From assembly GCA_031761405.1 (NCBI GenBank), contig JASEVX010000008.1, positions 73,274,852-73,338,851 on the forward strand: DNA of 64,000 nucleotides. Reading direction: 5' to 3'. Positions 14,101 through 29,100 of the stretch are shown in pieces. The notes beneath the pieces were generated by a model. The model made no database searches. It was not told the origin of the DNA and saw only the letters and a list, made by a program, of their open reading frames with translations. A program made the position numbers and the translations under genes. The DNA is from Serripes groenlandicus. Lineage: Eukaryota > Mollusca > Bivalvia > Cardiida > Cardiidae. Within the stretch, counting starts at the first letter, position 1. The number at the start of each line of letters is the position of its first letter.

Positions 14101-17100
14101 AACAATTAAGCTATCTTTTATGGAGATTTTTCGAGTCGTCTGCTGCAGATTTGTGGTATGTGGGAAAGGGTTAATTTACAGCACACCGTTTCTTTAACCC
14201 TTTCCCTCATATAGACGCTTTCTGACGCCTCTGCAGCAGACGGCTTCTTTAAAACATAGTGACAAAAGAAGAAATTGCACAAAACGTGCAATTTCTCCTT
14301 TTGCCACAATATTTTCCACTTTTTGTCCTTGGTTATCCATTCAATTATGGAGATTTTCTATTTTTTGACCAAATACGTTCAAAGTCGTCTGCTGCAGAAT
14401 TGTCGTATAGGTAATTGACCAGTATTATTTATCCTGACACGATCATTCATAATGTTATCCCACACCAATGAGATAAGCCATTACAATCCTTTCAAAGTTG
14501 TTGGTATGAGATCATTCATAATGTTATCCCCACACCAATGAGATAAGCCATTACAATCCTTTCAAAGTTGTTGGTATGACTCCACCCAGGATTGACAAGT
14601 GTTTTATTTAACCCTTTCCCTCATACGACAATTCTGCAGCAGACGGACTTTGAACGTAATTTGTCAGATGGATAACCTATGACTAAAAGTGGAAAACATT
14701 GTGACAAAAGGAGAAATTGCACGTTCTGTGCAATTTCTTCTTTTGTCACTATGTTTTCAAAAAGCTGTCTGCTTTAACCCTTTCCCTCATACGACAATTC
14801 TGCAGCAGACGGGCTTTGAACATATTTTGACAAAAAAATAGAAAATCTCTATTATTGAATGGATAACCTATGACTAAAAGTTGAAAACTTTACGGAAGGA
14901 GAAATTGCTCATTTTGAGCAATTTCTTCTTTTGTCACTATGTTTTCAAAAAGCCAACTGCTGTATGGGCATCAGAAAGCGTGTATATGAGGGAAAGGGTT
15001 AAAACATGTGTCATCTGCCAATATGTCAGTAAGTGAAAGCATGCCACACAAACAGACAGACAGACGGATGGAGAAGTTATCCCTATGAGTCTTCCTGCCA
15101 AGATAGGTGACAGAAACAAGAGGAACGTGATGGCCCTGGATTGCTCACCTGATTTAATATAACTTGGTAAATGGTCACCCAAGGAATACTTGTTCAAAAT
15201 TATTTCTTAATCAGGCCTATACTTTTGACAAGAAGTTTTTTAAAGTTTCACTTTACACATATAAGGAAAACAAGCTCCTTCCCAACGGACCAGAATAATT
15301 TGAACAATGCAGAAAGAGGGTCAACCAAGGAACATCTGTGCCAAATAAATTGGGCCAATATTTTTGGACTAGAATATTTTTAAAGTTTTCACCATTTATA
15401 CATATAGGGAAAACAAGACCGGCCCCAAAGAACGTTTGTGCAAAATAATTTATAAATCGGGCCTAAACTTTTGGACAAGAAGTTTTTCCTTTCCGTTGGC
15501 ATTGCAACCAGAGTTCCCCATGGAATTCATTTCTTTGAACAACTTTGAAAGGGGACCACCCAAGAAACATCCCTGTTAAATTTTATCAAAATTGGCAAAG
15601 AAGTTTAGGAGATGTCGTTTGAAACAATATGTTGACAGACAACTGTCAAAGAACTGTCACAATAACTCACTCTGAGCCTCAAGCTCAAGTGAGCTTAAAA
15701 CACAGAGAAGAATGTTCAATACATATATGAACCATGGCTGGTTACAAGAGGGTCAAGATGGCTCTAAACTGATCACCTGCATGATGATATCTGACATGCA
15801 GATTAAAACAAGAAGAATGTTTAACCCTTTCCCTCATATAAACGCTTTCGGACGCCTCTGCAGCAGACGGCTTTTTGAAAACATAGTGACAAAAGAAGAA
15901 ATTTAATTTATCCTTTTACCACAATGTTTTCCATTTTTTGTCATAGGTTATTCATTCAATTATGGAGATTTTCTATGTTTTTATAAAATACGTTCAAAGT
16001 CGTCTGCTGCAGAATTGTCGTATCAGGGAAAGGGTTAAACTTTGTTATGAAAACCCCTTTCAAATGCCACATGGCTGTCATGTTTTTCAACAACTCAATA
16101 TGGCTTGAATAAATTTAATAGGGGGGGGGGGGGTCAACTCAACAGTAATGAATTTTCTACAAAATTATCTTAAAACTAGACTAGCATATTCAGAATAATC
16201 AAAGAACAATCTCCTTTGGTCACACAGTTTGAACAGTTTGATGCATCTGCAAGTGCTGAAACGTTAATTCCACTGACACTCACCCCTGCGTGCTGCATGC
16301 GTTCAAGGGCGTACATCAATAAAGTACACAGTTGATCGAGCGTTAACATTTCCATTGACTTCGATCTAGTATCTGTACATTCTGCTCGCATTATTTTCTG
16401 AAACAATAAAATCAATACACCATTTTTCAATAAATAAAATGGCTTTGGTTTATTTAGTTTTATAGGGAGATTTACAAAATGTTCAACATTATTTCAGTTA
16501 TATCATGGCATCAGTTCACTTATTCATGATCCCTTGGTAAGTAAATTGGCCTTGCCCAAGGGCACTCCACCATGCTGGAACCAATTTTGTGAAGCCTGTG
16601 CCAACAACATCCATGCTGAAATATTTAAGATGGAAACAAGGAGTTGTTCTTTTTTTAAACGAAAAATTGCCAAAATTGATTGGTAAAATTTAACTAGATT
16701 TGATCAATGATAGACAGGACATTCTGACTTAGTGCTGTTAGTTTTTACCTATTAATTGGTTTAATGGTCAATTCTCAAATAAGAGCTTATTTTATCAATT
16801 TTGATTTTATAATAGTGGATACGTTGCATATCTAAAATTTTGTACAAAACAAATGTTGTTGCTCAAACGTAAACAAGCCTCTGCAAGGGGTGCAAAAGAA
16901 ATCCCAGACTGATAGAGATCTCAATAGTTCCAGAGCTCTGGCATAAAATGAACAGATTAGCAGCTCTATCTGACCAACAAATTGATTGATTGGGGTTTAA
17001 CGCCGTTTTTAACAATTTCTCAGTCATATCACGGCGGCCAGTTCACCTACTCATGTGTTTCCTGGTTTTCTCACACCAGTACTCCACACAACAATCTTCC

Positions 17101-20100
17101 CAAGCAATGACCAACAAAGTAGGTCTAGAAGACAAAAGTGTAAGTTTTGACAACACTTTTTGTTAATTGGATTCGATAATCTGTTGTTCCCGACAATTGC
17201 TTTACAGTAAAATCTGTCCAATAAGTGTGACTGTTGGCCGCATCTTAAAGGCAAACGCTTGATGGGGCACTATAAAGCGCAAAATTGGTTATGGGAAAAT
17301 TAATCTGGCAGTCTAAGTATTTTGACACCTCTACGCAAGTGACCACTAGTTTGACTGTACCTCACATTCTGGACACACCCAATCATGGGGCAGTTCTCCG
17401 GCCAGCTCCAGACATTTGGTGTGATAGACTCGTGGACACAGTTCACAACACACCACCGTCCCCTCCTTGTGACACAACCAGCAGTAATAGTCGTTTCTGT
17501 TATCCTACAAATTATTGTAACATAAGTCAACCCTTTCCCACATATACACCAATTCTAATGCTTGTGCAGTAGACAACTTTGAAAACATTGTGAAAAAAGA
17601 AGAAATTGCTCATGATGAGCAATTTCTCCTTTTGCCAACATGTTTTCAACTTTATTTAAAAATTAAACTATTAAACTGTTATTTTAGAGATATTTCCCAT
17701 TTTTGCTGATTTGATTTCAAAGTTGTTTCCCTGCAGATTTGTTGTATGTAGGAAAGGGGGATTAATAAGCTTAAGTGATTACATTTTTAATCCAATCTTT
17801 AGAAATGAAAGGTGAAACATTGAATCGAATTAAAAGAGCAATTTCTCCAAAATGTTCTCAAAAGTCTTCTGCTGCAAATGCAGGTGGCTAAGGATAAGTA
17901 TATGATCTACACTGCCGGATACCTATACCTATTCCCATAATATTTGTTCTACACTGCCGGATACCTATACCTATTCCCACAATATTTGTTCTACACTGCC
18001 GGATACCTATACCTGTTCCCACAATATTTGTTCTACACTGCCGGATACCTATACCTATTCCCACAATATTTGTTCTACACTGCCGGATACCTATACCTAT
18101 TCCCACAATATTTGTTCTACACTGCCGGATACCTATACCTATTCCCACAATATTTGTTCTACACTGCCGGATACCTATACCTGTTCCCACAATATTTGTT
18201 CTACACTGCCAGATATCTATACATATTCCCACAATATTTGTTCTACACTGCCGGATACCTATACCTATTCCCACAATATTTGTTCTACACTGCCGGATAC
18301 CTATACCTATTCCCACAATATTTGTTCTACACTGCCGGATACCTATACCTATTCCCACAATATTTGTTCTATCAAAATCATTTATCAACCCCCTGCCCCA
18401 TTATGAGCAATTTCTTCTTCTCACAAAATACTTTCGATTCAATTTAAACAAGTGAGCCGTTCCGTAAGAAAACCAACATTATGGACTCTGCGTAATGTAT
18501 CGACCCTGATCGGCCTGCGCAGGCTAATCCGGACCGACACATTCCGTCTCAGGGGGATAGAGGTATAGAGTAATGATTCCTGAAACAGAAAAAACAAAGG
18601 AGGCGAAAATTATCTGTCTGGGTTAGCCTGTGCGGCATGCTTAGGCTGATCCGGATCGATACTATATGCAGAGTCCACATTGTGGAGTGGCTGAAGTGTT
18701 CAATAGCACACATGTATAACCTGCAACATTATCCAAAGCATGAAACAAAGATAGAAAACAGGCAAGTAATCCCTATTCACTTGGCCAAGGCAGGCATCAC
18801 AAATTGTGTATTACAATTTTCAATTTTAACCCGTTCCCTCATATAGACCCTTTCTGACGCCTCTGCAGCAGACGGCTTTGGAAAACATTGTGGCAAAAGT
18901 AGAAATTGCTCAAAACGAGCAATTTCTCCTTTTGCCACAATATTTTTAACTCTGTTTTATAATAAAACTCATTTATTGACATTATTTATGGTTTCGTCTA
19001 TTCGTTTTGAAAGTCATCTGCTGCAGATTTGCTGTATGTGGGAAAGGGTTATCTGTAACATCAGGTGTTTACCACTTGGAATAATATCTTTTTTCCACAT
19101 ATAACAAATCTGCAGCAGATATATGGAAACTCTCTGTAAACTAGAAATATCACTGAAGGTGATGAATACCCCCAACTGGTGCCTGACAATATACATATAT
19201 ATGTATGAGAAATTCAAGGGGCCATACCTCATTTAAAAATAATTCCAGTGCAACACGCCGACAATATGCACAACTAGGCTTGGTATCAATCATTCATGTG
19301 AAGTTATATTGAATTCTGACCAAACGGTTGCTGAGAAATAGTGTTCACAAAAAATGTCTACAGACCAACGGACCGACCAACTGACTGACCGACAAGCGTG
19401 ACTCCTATATAGCCCCCATATTATACTATGTATCTGGGGGTATAATTATAGTATGTTTATTGAAGTTTAAAACATTGTGGCAAAAGGAGAATATGCTCAT
19501 CATGTACCCTTGAAAAATCCAAATGGCCATGGTATTGAATGTAAAAAGAAACCATGTCTCTCTTCTCTTCGATTTATAACCGTTTTCCACATACAACAAA
19601 TCTGCAGCAGACAACTGAAAACATCTAGGCCAAAATAAGGTCAAAATGCGTCCATATGTGGTCACAGGTTGGCATCTTAACCCTTTCCCTCATATAGACG
19701 CTTTCTGACGCCTCTGCAGCAGACGGCGTTTTGAAAACATAGTGACAAAAGAAGAAATTGCACAAAACGTGTAATTTCTTCTTTTGCCACAATGTTTTCC
19801 ACTTTTTGTCATAGGTTATCCATTCAATTATGGAGATTTTCTTTGTTTAGACAAAATACGTTCAAAGTTGTCTGCTGCAGAATTGTCGTATGAGGGAAAG
19901 GGTTAATAAACAAACTTCTATATGATATATAATGCATTGATTCGTTATAAGTTACTATGTTTGCCTATTATCAAATTGTTATTACACAATATTTAAATTT
20001 TAACCCTTACCCTAAAATAGACACTTTCTGACGCCACTGCAGCAGACGGCTTTTTGAAAACATATTGACAAAAGAAGAAATTGCTCAAAACGAGCAATTT

Positions 20101-23100
20101 CTTGTTTTGCCACAAGGTTTTCCACTTTTAGTCAAAGGTTATCCATTCAATTATAGAGATTTTTTATTTTTTGACAACATATGTTCAAATTCATCTGCTG
20201 CAGAATTGTCGTATGAGGGAAAGGGTTAATAGGCTATTGTATCACTAATGATCCATAATAACATTATTGTGTTCACATTTATGTTGCTATATCATATTTG
20301 CTATCGATTTAATCGCTAAATGACATGCCTTCGGTTTGCCGCTAAATGACAAACAGTCATTAACAGCCATGATGTTGACGTCATTCCCTCTTAATATTGT
20401 TTATTGTATCTACTGATAAAGGCCTATCGCCGAAATGATTAGTAAAAGTATAATATAAACAACACTTATTTGTGTGATAACATATTTTATATCAATGATA
20501 TGACTAGAAACTATATCAAACTAACCTCTCCGCTTCCATCATTCCTCCCAATCTTGCGTTTTTTCGGTGGAGGATGGTCCGTCATCATAGAATCTCCTGA
20601 ACCAGAAGAAGAGTTCCTCTTTTTTAACAAAGTTACGGGAGGTCTTGTAGTGTCTAGGTATTAAGAAAAAGATAAAGTACATTGTAGGCAGGTGCCTACA
20701 CATTGTTTCTCAAATGCCCCAAAATGCAGCTGCGGCGATAAGACATCTGCGTAATGTATCGACCAGATCAGCCTATAATTGAATGGATAACCTTTGACTA
20801 AAAGTGGAAAACATTGTGGCAGAAGGAGAAATTGCACGTTTTGTGCAATTTCTTCTTTTGTCATTATGTTTTCAAAAAGCCGTCTGCTGCAGAGGCATCA
20901 GAAACGCGCAGACTGATCCAGCCGACACATTCTGTCTTAGGGGGATAGATGAATAGAGTATTTATTCCTGAAACAGAAAATCCACAGGACGCGAAAAGTG
21001 TCTATCCGGGTAAGCCTGTGTGGCATGCTTAGGTTGATACGGGTCGATACTTTACGCAGAATCCACAATGATTTCTCACGAGACGGCCTACACATTGATT
21101 ATTGCAAAGCTACACCTCTGACATTGTATGACTGTTTGGAGTTTAACGCTGTTTCCATCCCTGTTTCAGTTAGCGTGACCAGTTCCACTAACATGCTTTA
21201 CCTCGCTTTCTGTCACCAGCGCTACACAAAATATCCTTCCATGACAACGGACTACCTTCACCTACAACCTGTAGATGATTTGTCCATTAACCCTTTCCCT
21301 CATACGACAATTCTGCAGCAGACGACTTTGAACGTATTTTGTCAAGACATAGAAAATCTCCATAATTCAATGGATAACCTATGACGAAAAGTGAAAAAAA
21401 CATTGTGGCAAATGCACGTTTTGTGCAATTTCTTCTTTTGTCACTATGTTTTCAAAAAGCCGTCTGCTGCAGAGGCGTCAGAAAGCGTCTATGTGAGGGA
21501 AAGGGTTAAAAACCTCTATAACGATCAATGGTAGCCTCTTCAGTATAATCTCCAGTCTTTGCAACTAAGAGGTCAAAACGGCATTGTGAGCAAAATGCAA
21601 TTAAAATTAACGACATTGTCCTTTTGAAAGACGGGGAAGTGGCTCGTAATCACTGGCCTTTTGGTAGAGGGAACAAGATCTTTCCTAGTGCTGATGGCAA
21701 TATTCGCAAGGTGGAAGTCTGTTTTGTGAAGGAAAACAAGCAAGTCCTTCTAGTGGGGCTTGTCTTGCGTGTTAGAAGTTAAGGAAGTCAAATTATAACT
21801 GAGATTTTGATTGGATATTGGTATAATTGGTATAATTACAGCTGTGACAGTGAATATTATTAGGTTTTTGACTTTGTATTGTAATGTTTTGATTTCATAC
21901 TTTAAGATGAGTACTGTATACTTGAACACAATGTCATTTTTTGCACAGAATGTGTTTAACCCTTTGCCTCATATAGACGCTTTCTGACGCCTCTGCAGCA
22001 GGCGGCTTTTTGAAAACATAGTGACAAAAGAAGAAATTGCACAAAACGTGCAATTTCTCCTTTTACCACTTTTTGTCATAGGTTATCCATTCAATTATGG
22101 AGATTTTCTATGTTTTGACAAAATACGTTCAAAGTCGGCTGCTGCAAAATTGTTGTATGAGGGAAAGGGTTAAGAAGTAAGTGTTTTGCTAAATAATGTT
22201 CTAGTATAAAGCTAAGCTAGGACACCAATCGTAGTGTTGGAAGGTTTTTTTACAAAGCTAATTTAGCTTTGATTTTCAAAGTCAGTGCCTTATAAGTGGA
22301 TTTTATATTATGCTTCGAACATATTTCTTTTGAAGTAAAGGCTTAATATGTTATTCTTCAGAGTTAAATGTTCTTCGTAATATTTCAAAGCAAAATGTTC
22401 TTTGTAATATTTCAAAGTAAAATGTTCTTTGTAATATTTCAAAGCAAAATGTTCATTGTAATATTTCAAAGTAAAAAGTTCATCGTAATATTTCAAAGTA
22501 ACTGTTTTGCACTCAACATTTAAAACTTTGTTGTATTATATATATTCATTGTTCAGTAATAGTGTTATCAAAAGGAAATTGATGACCGGTGGGGAGTGTC
22601 TGTGAAAACCAACCTTAACGTAAACAAGACATAAAGTCTCCTACTTAAATATTGTCTGTGAAAACCAACCTTAACGTAAACAAGACATAAAATCTCCTAC
22701 TTAAATATTGCCTGTGAAAACCAACCTTAATGTAAACAAGACATAAAATCTCCTACTTAAATATTGCCTGTAAAAAACCAACCTTAACGTAAACAAGACA
22801 TAAAATCTCCTACTTAAATATTGCCTGTGAAAACCAACCTTAACGTAAACAAGACATAAAATCTCCTACTTAAATATTGCCTGTGAAAACCAACCTTAAC
22901 GTAAACAAGACATAAAATCTCCTACTTAAATATTGCCTGTGAAAACCAACCTTAACGTAAACAAGACATAAAATCTCCTACTTAAATATTGCCTGTGAAA
23001 ACCAACCTTAACGTAAACAAGACATAAAGTCTCCTACTTAAATATTGTCTGTGAAAACCAACCTTAACGTAAACAAGACATAAAATCTCCTACTTAAATA

Positions 23101-26100
23101 TTGCCTGTGAAAACCAACCTTAACGTAAACAAGACATAAAATCTCCTACTTAAATATTGTCTGTGAAAACCAACCTTAACGTAAACAAGACATAAAATCT
23201 CCTACTTAAATATTGTCTGTGAAAACCAACTTAAAAGAAAACAAGACATAAAATCTCCTACTTAAATACTGTCTGTGAAAACTAACCTAAAAAAAACACC
23301 AAGAGCACCACGTATGGCACAGACGCTCGACTGATAGGGAGAAAACAGAAACAAGAGGGCCATGATGGCCCTATATCGCTCACCTGATTTAATAGAACTT
23401 CAATAGTTTTCAAAGTTTTTACACTTTTTAGGCCAATACTTTTGGACAAGAAGATTTTTAAAGTTTTAACAATGCACATATAAGGAAAACAAGCTCCGCC
23501 CCCCTGGCGGCCATGTTTTTCAACGGATCAAAAATATTTGAACAATCTTCGTAAAGGGTGCCCCAAGGAACATTTGTGTAAAATAATTTTTAAATCAGGC
23601 CAGTACTTTTAAACAAGAAGATTTTTAAAGTTTTAACAATGCACATATAAGGAAAACAAGCTCCGCCTCCTGGCGACCATGTTTTTCAACGGATCAAAAT
23701 TATTTGAACAATCTTGGTAAAGGGTGCACCATGGAACATTTGTGCAAAATTATTTTCAAATCGGCCTAGTACTTTTGGACAAGAAGATTTTTCAAAGTTT
23801 AAACAATGCACATATAAGGAAAACAGGCTCCGCCCCCTGGCGGCCATGTTTTTCAACGGATTGGAAATATTTGAACAATCTTGGTAAAGAGTGTTCCAAG
23901 GAACATTTGTGCAAAATAATTTTCTAATCGGGCCAGTACTTTTGGACAAGAAGATTTTTAAACTTTTAACAATGCACATATAAGAAAAATAAGCTCCGCC
24001 CCCTGGCGGCCATGTTTTTTAACGGATCGGAAATATTTGAACAATCTTGGTAGAGGGTACCCCAAGGAACATTTGTGCAAAATAATTTTCAAATCGGGCC
24101 AGTACTTTTGGACAAGAAGATTTTTTAAGATTTGGCAATTTTCCCCTTTTCTGATGCCGCAGCAACCAAAGTTCTACTTGGAATTAATTTCTTTGAACAA
24201 CTTTGAAAGAGGACTACCTAAGGACCATTCCTGTGAAGTTATTTTGAAATCTGTCCATTTGTTTAGTAGGAGAAGTCATTTGTAGGAAATTGTTAACAGA
24301 CGCTGACGAACGGTGAGTGATCACAAAAGCTGAGCTGAACAAAACATCTTAACCGTAACCGGATGACCACGCCGCAGACGCCGCCAGGGTCATGACAATA
24401 GCTCTCGTGTTTTCAAAAGTCAAGCTAAAAAGACATAAAATCTCCTACTTAAATATTGCCTGTGAAAACCAACCTAATTGTAAACAAGACATAAAATCTC
24501 CTACTTAAATATTGCCTGTGAAAACCAACCTAATTGTAAACAAGACATATCGGGAAATAGATCTCCCCATGTTTCCATGATAAAGGACCGAAATAGACAC
24601 TGCCTTATAGAAGGTTCTTGAAACTAATCAGCAAACCGAACTTCATCATGATCCCTGTGTAAACAAACCAGTACTAGGCTGAGAAATGTGTCTTGCCCAA
24701 GGGCACTCCACCATCATGCCTGGGTAAACAAAGCAGTACTAGGCTGAAAAATGTGTCTAGCCCAAGGGCACTCCACCATGACACATGTGTAAACAAACCA
24801 GTACAAGGAGGTGAAATGTGTCTTGCCCAAGGGCACTCCACCATGATGCCTGGGTAAACAAACCAGTACTAGGCTGAGAAATGTCTTGCCCTAGGGCACT
24901 CCAGCATGACGCCTGGGTAAACAAACCAGTACTAGGCTGAGAAATGTGTCTTGCCCAAGGGCACTCCAAAATGATGCCTGAGTAAACAAACCAGTACGAG
25001 GCTGAGAAATGTGTCTTGCCCAAGGGCACCCCACCATGACGCCTGGGTAAACAAACCAGTACTATGCTGATAAATGTGTCTTGCCAAGGGCACTTCACCA
25101 TGACGCCTGAGTAAACAAACCAGTACTAGGCTGAGAAATGTGTCTTGCCCAAGGGCACTCCACCATGGCGCCTGGGTAAACAAACCAGTACTAGGGTTAG
25201 AAATGTCTTGCCCAAGGGCACTCTACCATGACCACCACAAGCAAGGATAAAACACTGGACATCCTGTTCCGAATCCCCAACACTAACCACTCAAACATGG
25301 TAGACTCATTTCACGTACCTTTCTCAATCTGCTTCATTATATGTTCTTGTTCCGCTCGCTCTTTCGCCGTTGATATGGTCGTTGTCCCGTTCATGTGGAT
25401 ACTGCCAGTGGAAAGGCGAGTACGAATCCCAGGACTCTTGGATTTGCTATCTACAGGTTTGGTTCCTTGTAGTTTTGTATCCATGGAAACTGCAGGTAAA
25501 CTTTTCCTGTTCTCTGCCCAGTCATCTGGACCATTGGTGTATTTGGAACTGACTGAAAAAACTGCAAACCATGGTACCAAGATTACAGTAACTGTTATAC
25601 AGAGATTATAGCACTGCAGGACAAAGGAGAAATTGCTTGTGGTGATAAGCTATCTCCATTTTCATCAAGTTATTAACTAATTACTTTATTAACCCTTTTC
25701 CACATATAATAAATCTGCAGCAGAAGTTTTCAACTCAAGTCAATAATTCTTATTGATAGGATATTTTCCAAATGTTTGCCCGTTTCAAACTTGTTTCCTG
25801 CACTTATTTTGAATATGGAAAAGGATTAACCCTTTCCCTCATACAACAATTCTGCAGCAGACGACTTTAAACGTATTTTGACAAAACATAGAAAATCTCC
25901 ATAATTGAATGGATAACCTATGACAAAAAGTGGAAAACATGGTGGCAAAAGGAGAAATTGCACGTTGAAGTTTCATCCCAGTTGACCCACCGGTTACAGA
26001 GGAGAAAATGTTGATGGACGATGCACGACGGACGACGCACGCCGGACATAGGGCGATCACAATAACTCACCTTGAGCACTTCGTGCACAGGTGAGCTAAA

Positions 26101-29100
26101 AATTAAATTCAACTAGAACTATCACTGAAGATGATAAATACCTCCAAAACAGCACCTTGACCTACACCATAACTTAATAATTAAAAGGGCCATAACTCTG
26201 TAAAATAACACCCAATTGTAAGACCTTTAGGATATGCACATCTCCTCTTGGTATAGAAGTTTCATGTAAAAATTGTTATTGAATTCCACCCCAGTGGTTT
26301 GTAAGAAATAGGCCCGACAAAATATGACAGCAGTGTCTTCTATATACCCCCTCTTCTTCAAAGGGGGTATAATTAAACAAGAGGACAAACATGGTCCTAA
26401 ATCTCTCACCTGATTTAATGGAAATCCATTTGTGATGTCCTTACGATATGCAAACAAGCCACGTCACCCTCTTGTGGTCATATTAATTCATCAATCTTTA
26501 TCCCTTTCCCTCATATAGACGCCTCTGCAGCAGATGGCTTTTTGCAAACATAGTTACAAAAGAAGAAATTGCACAAAACGTGCAATTTTATCATTTTGTC
26601 ACAATGTTTTCCACTTTTAGTCATAGGTTATCCATTCAATTATAGAGATTTTCCATAATTTGAGTTCAAAGTCGTCTGCTGCAGAATTGTCGTATGAGGG
26701 AAAGGGTTAAGCAATATTTTTTTTAATTCAGGTCTATACAGTACAATTTTTTTTAATAAAGTTTCACTATATATTATAATAATAATTATAATTATCATAT
26801 ATATAAGAAAATCAAGTCCTCCACCTGGTGGCCATGTTTTTCAATAAATCAGAATAATTTGACCAGTATTGGTAGAGGGTCACCTAAGGAACATTTGAGC
26901 CAAATTATCTTCTAATTGGCCGAGCGTTTTGGTATGAGAAAATGTCTCTATACATATATGAATATATAAGAAAAACGAGTTCTGCCCCACTGGCGGCCAT
27001 GTTTTCAACGGATCAAAATAATTTGAACGATCTTGAAAGAGGGTCATCTGGCCAGTACTTTTGGAAAAGAAGATTTTTTAAGTTTTCTCTATCAACATAA
27101 TTATATAGAGGAAAACAAGCTCCACACCCTGGTGGACAATTTTTTCAATGAACAATCTTGGTAGAGAAACCTAAGAAACATTTGTGCAAAATAATTTTCA
27201 TATCGGGCCTGTACTTTTCTGATGCAGCAGCAACCAAAGAAAGCTCTGCATAAAATTAAATTCTTAAACAACTTTAAAACAGAACATTCACATGAAATTA
27301 CTGTGCAAAATTGGTTTAGGAGGAGAAGTTGTTTTTAGAAAAATGTAAACAAAGAGACGACAATGAGTTATCACAAAGCTAGACTTGCACTTCATGCTCA
27401 GGTGAGCTAAAAATACCGCCATTATCTAGAGCTCTGAACCATGTAACTAGGTTGAACCCAATGTTGTGGGTAGTCATGAGAATCATCTCAGGTGAAAGTG
27501 TATACCTTTTGGGTTTTCTGTCATTTTGGGTGTTTTCAGTCTTTTGATCTGATGAAGTGTCCCACCTGGGCTTTGCGTCCCTTTGCTAGAAGTTATTTTC
27601 ATACTCAAATTGGCCCTCCTTGTCTGTCTCATTGCCTCTGATAAAATAATAATTAAGTAGCTTTAACCCTTTCCCTAATACAGACGCTTTCGGACGCCTC
27701 TGCAGCAACATCTTTTGAAAACATTGTGGCAAAAGGAGAAATTGCTCAAAGCGAGCAATTTCTCCATTTGCCACAATGTTCTCAACATTTTGCAGTAACT
27801 TTACCATCATTTATAGAGACTTTAAGGGTTTACGTCAACAAGCTTTCAAAGTCGTCTGCTGCATGTTTGCTGTATGTGGGAAAGGGTTAACCCTCCCTTA
27901 GATTCCCACGTACAGCAAATCTAAAGCAGATGTCGTTAAAAACAGTCATATCACTGAAATACTATTGAAGATTGATTTAACCCTTTCCCTAATACGACAA
28001 TTCTGCAGCAGACGACTTTGATCATATTTTGTCAAAATAGGGAAAATCTCTATAATTGAATGGGTAACCTATGACTAAAAGTGGAAAACATTGTGGCAAA
28101 AGGAGAAATTGCTCGTTTTGAGCAATTTGTTCTTTTGTCACTATGTTTTCAAAAAGCGTCTATATGAGGGAAAGGGTTAATTACATACTTTTCAAATGGT
28201 TTTGTTCATGCTTGTCCTGTTCCCACATACAACTTATCTGTAGCAGACAACTTTGAAATCATTAAGTTAAACAAATGAAAAATCTCTCTAATTGAAAGCA
28301 TAAGTATTGATTAGTGTTAGACATTTTGGCAAATTGAGAAATTGCACATTTGCCATTATGGTTCTGAAAGTTGCTGCTGCAGAGGTGTCAGAGAGCGTCT
28401 GTATGTGGGAAAGGGTTAAAATATGAAAATATAACTGACATTACAGTGGATTGTACCTTAATAAACCCACTGTCAGAGAGCGTCTGTATGTGGGAAAGGG
28501 TTAATAAAGAAAATATAACTGACATTACAGTGGATTGTACCTTAATAAACTCACTGTCCGAGAGGGCATCTGTATGTGGGAAAGGGTTAAAGTATGAAAA
28601 TATAACTAAAATTACAGTGGATTGTACCTTAATAAACTCACCGTCAGAGAGCGTCTTTATGTGAGAAAGGGTTTAAATTCAAAAATATAACTGACATTAC
28701 AGTGGATTGTACCTTAATAAACTCACTGTCAGAGAGCGTCTGTATGTGGGAAAGGGTTAATAAAGAAAATATAACTAACATTACAGTGGATTGTACCTTA
28801 ATAAACTCACTGTCCGAGAGGGCATCTGTATGTTGGAAAGGGTTAAAGTATGAAAATATAACTAAAATTACAGTGGATTGTACCTTAATAAACTCACCGT
28901 CAGAGAGCGTCTTTATGTGAGAAAGGGTTTAAATTCAAAAATATAACTGACATTACAGTGGATTGTATCTTAATAAACTCACTGTCAGAGAGCGTCTGTA
29001 TGTGGGAAAGGGTTAATAAAGAAAATATAACTGACATTACAGTGGATTATACCTTAATAAACTCACTGTCAGAGAGTGTCTATATGTGGGAAAGGTCTAA

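Noticed and set aside
17285..17572. 95-codon plus-strand frame
   Set aside because: Antisense to the ZMYND8 PHD exon. The minus strand shows C4HC3 ligands and splice sites.
22590..23290. Regular repeats resembling a CRISPR array
   Set aside because: The whole 56 bp unit is conserved, with no variable spacers, and the DNA is eukaryotic. The same applies to 17904-18370 and 54338-57238.
25228..25611. 127-codon plus-strand frame
   Set aside because: Antisense to ZMYND8 exon 2, whose phase matches its neighbours.
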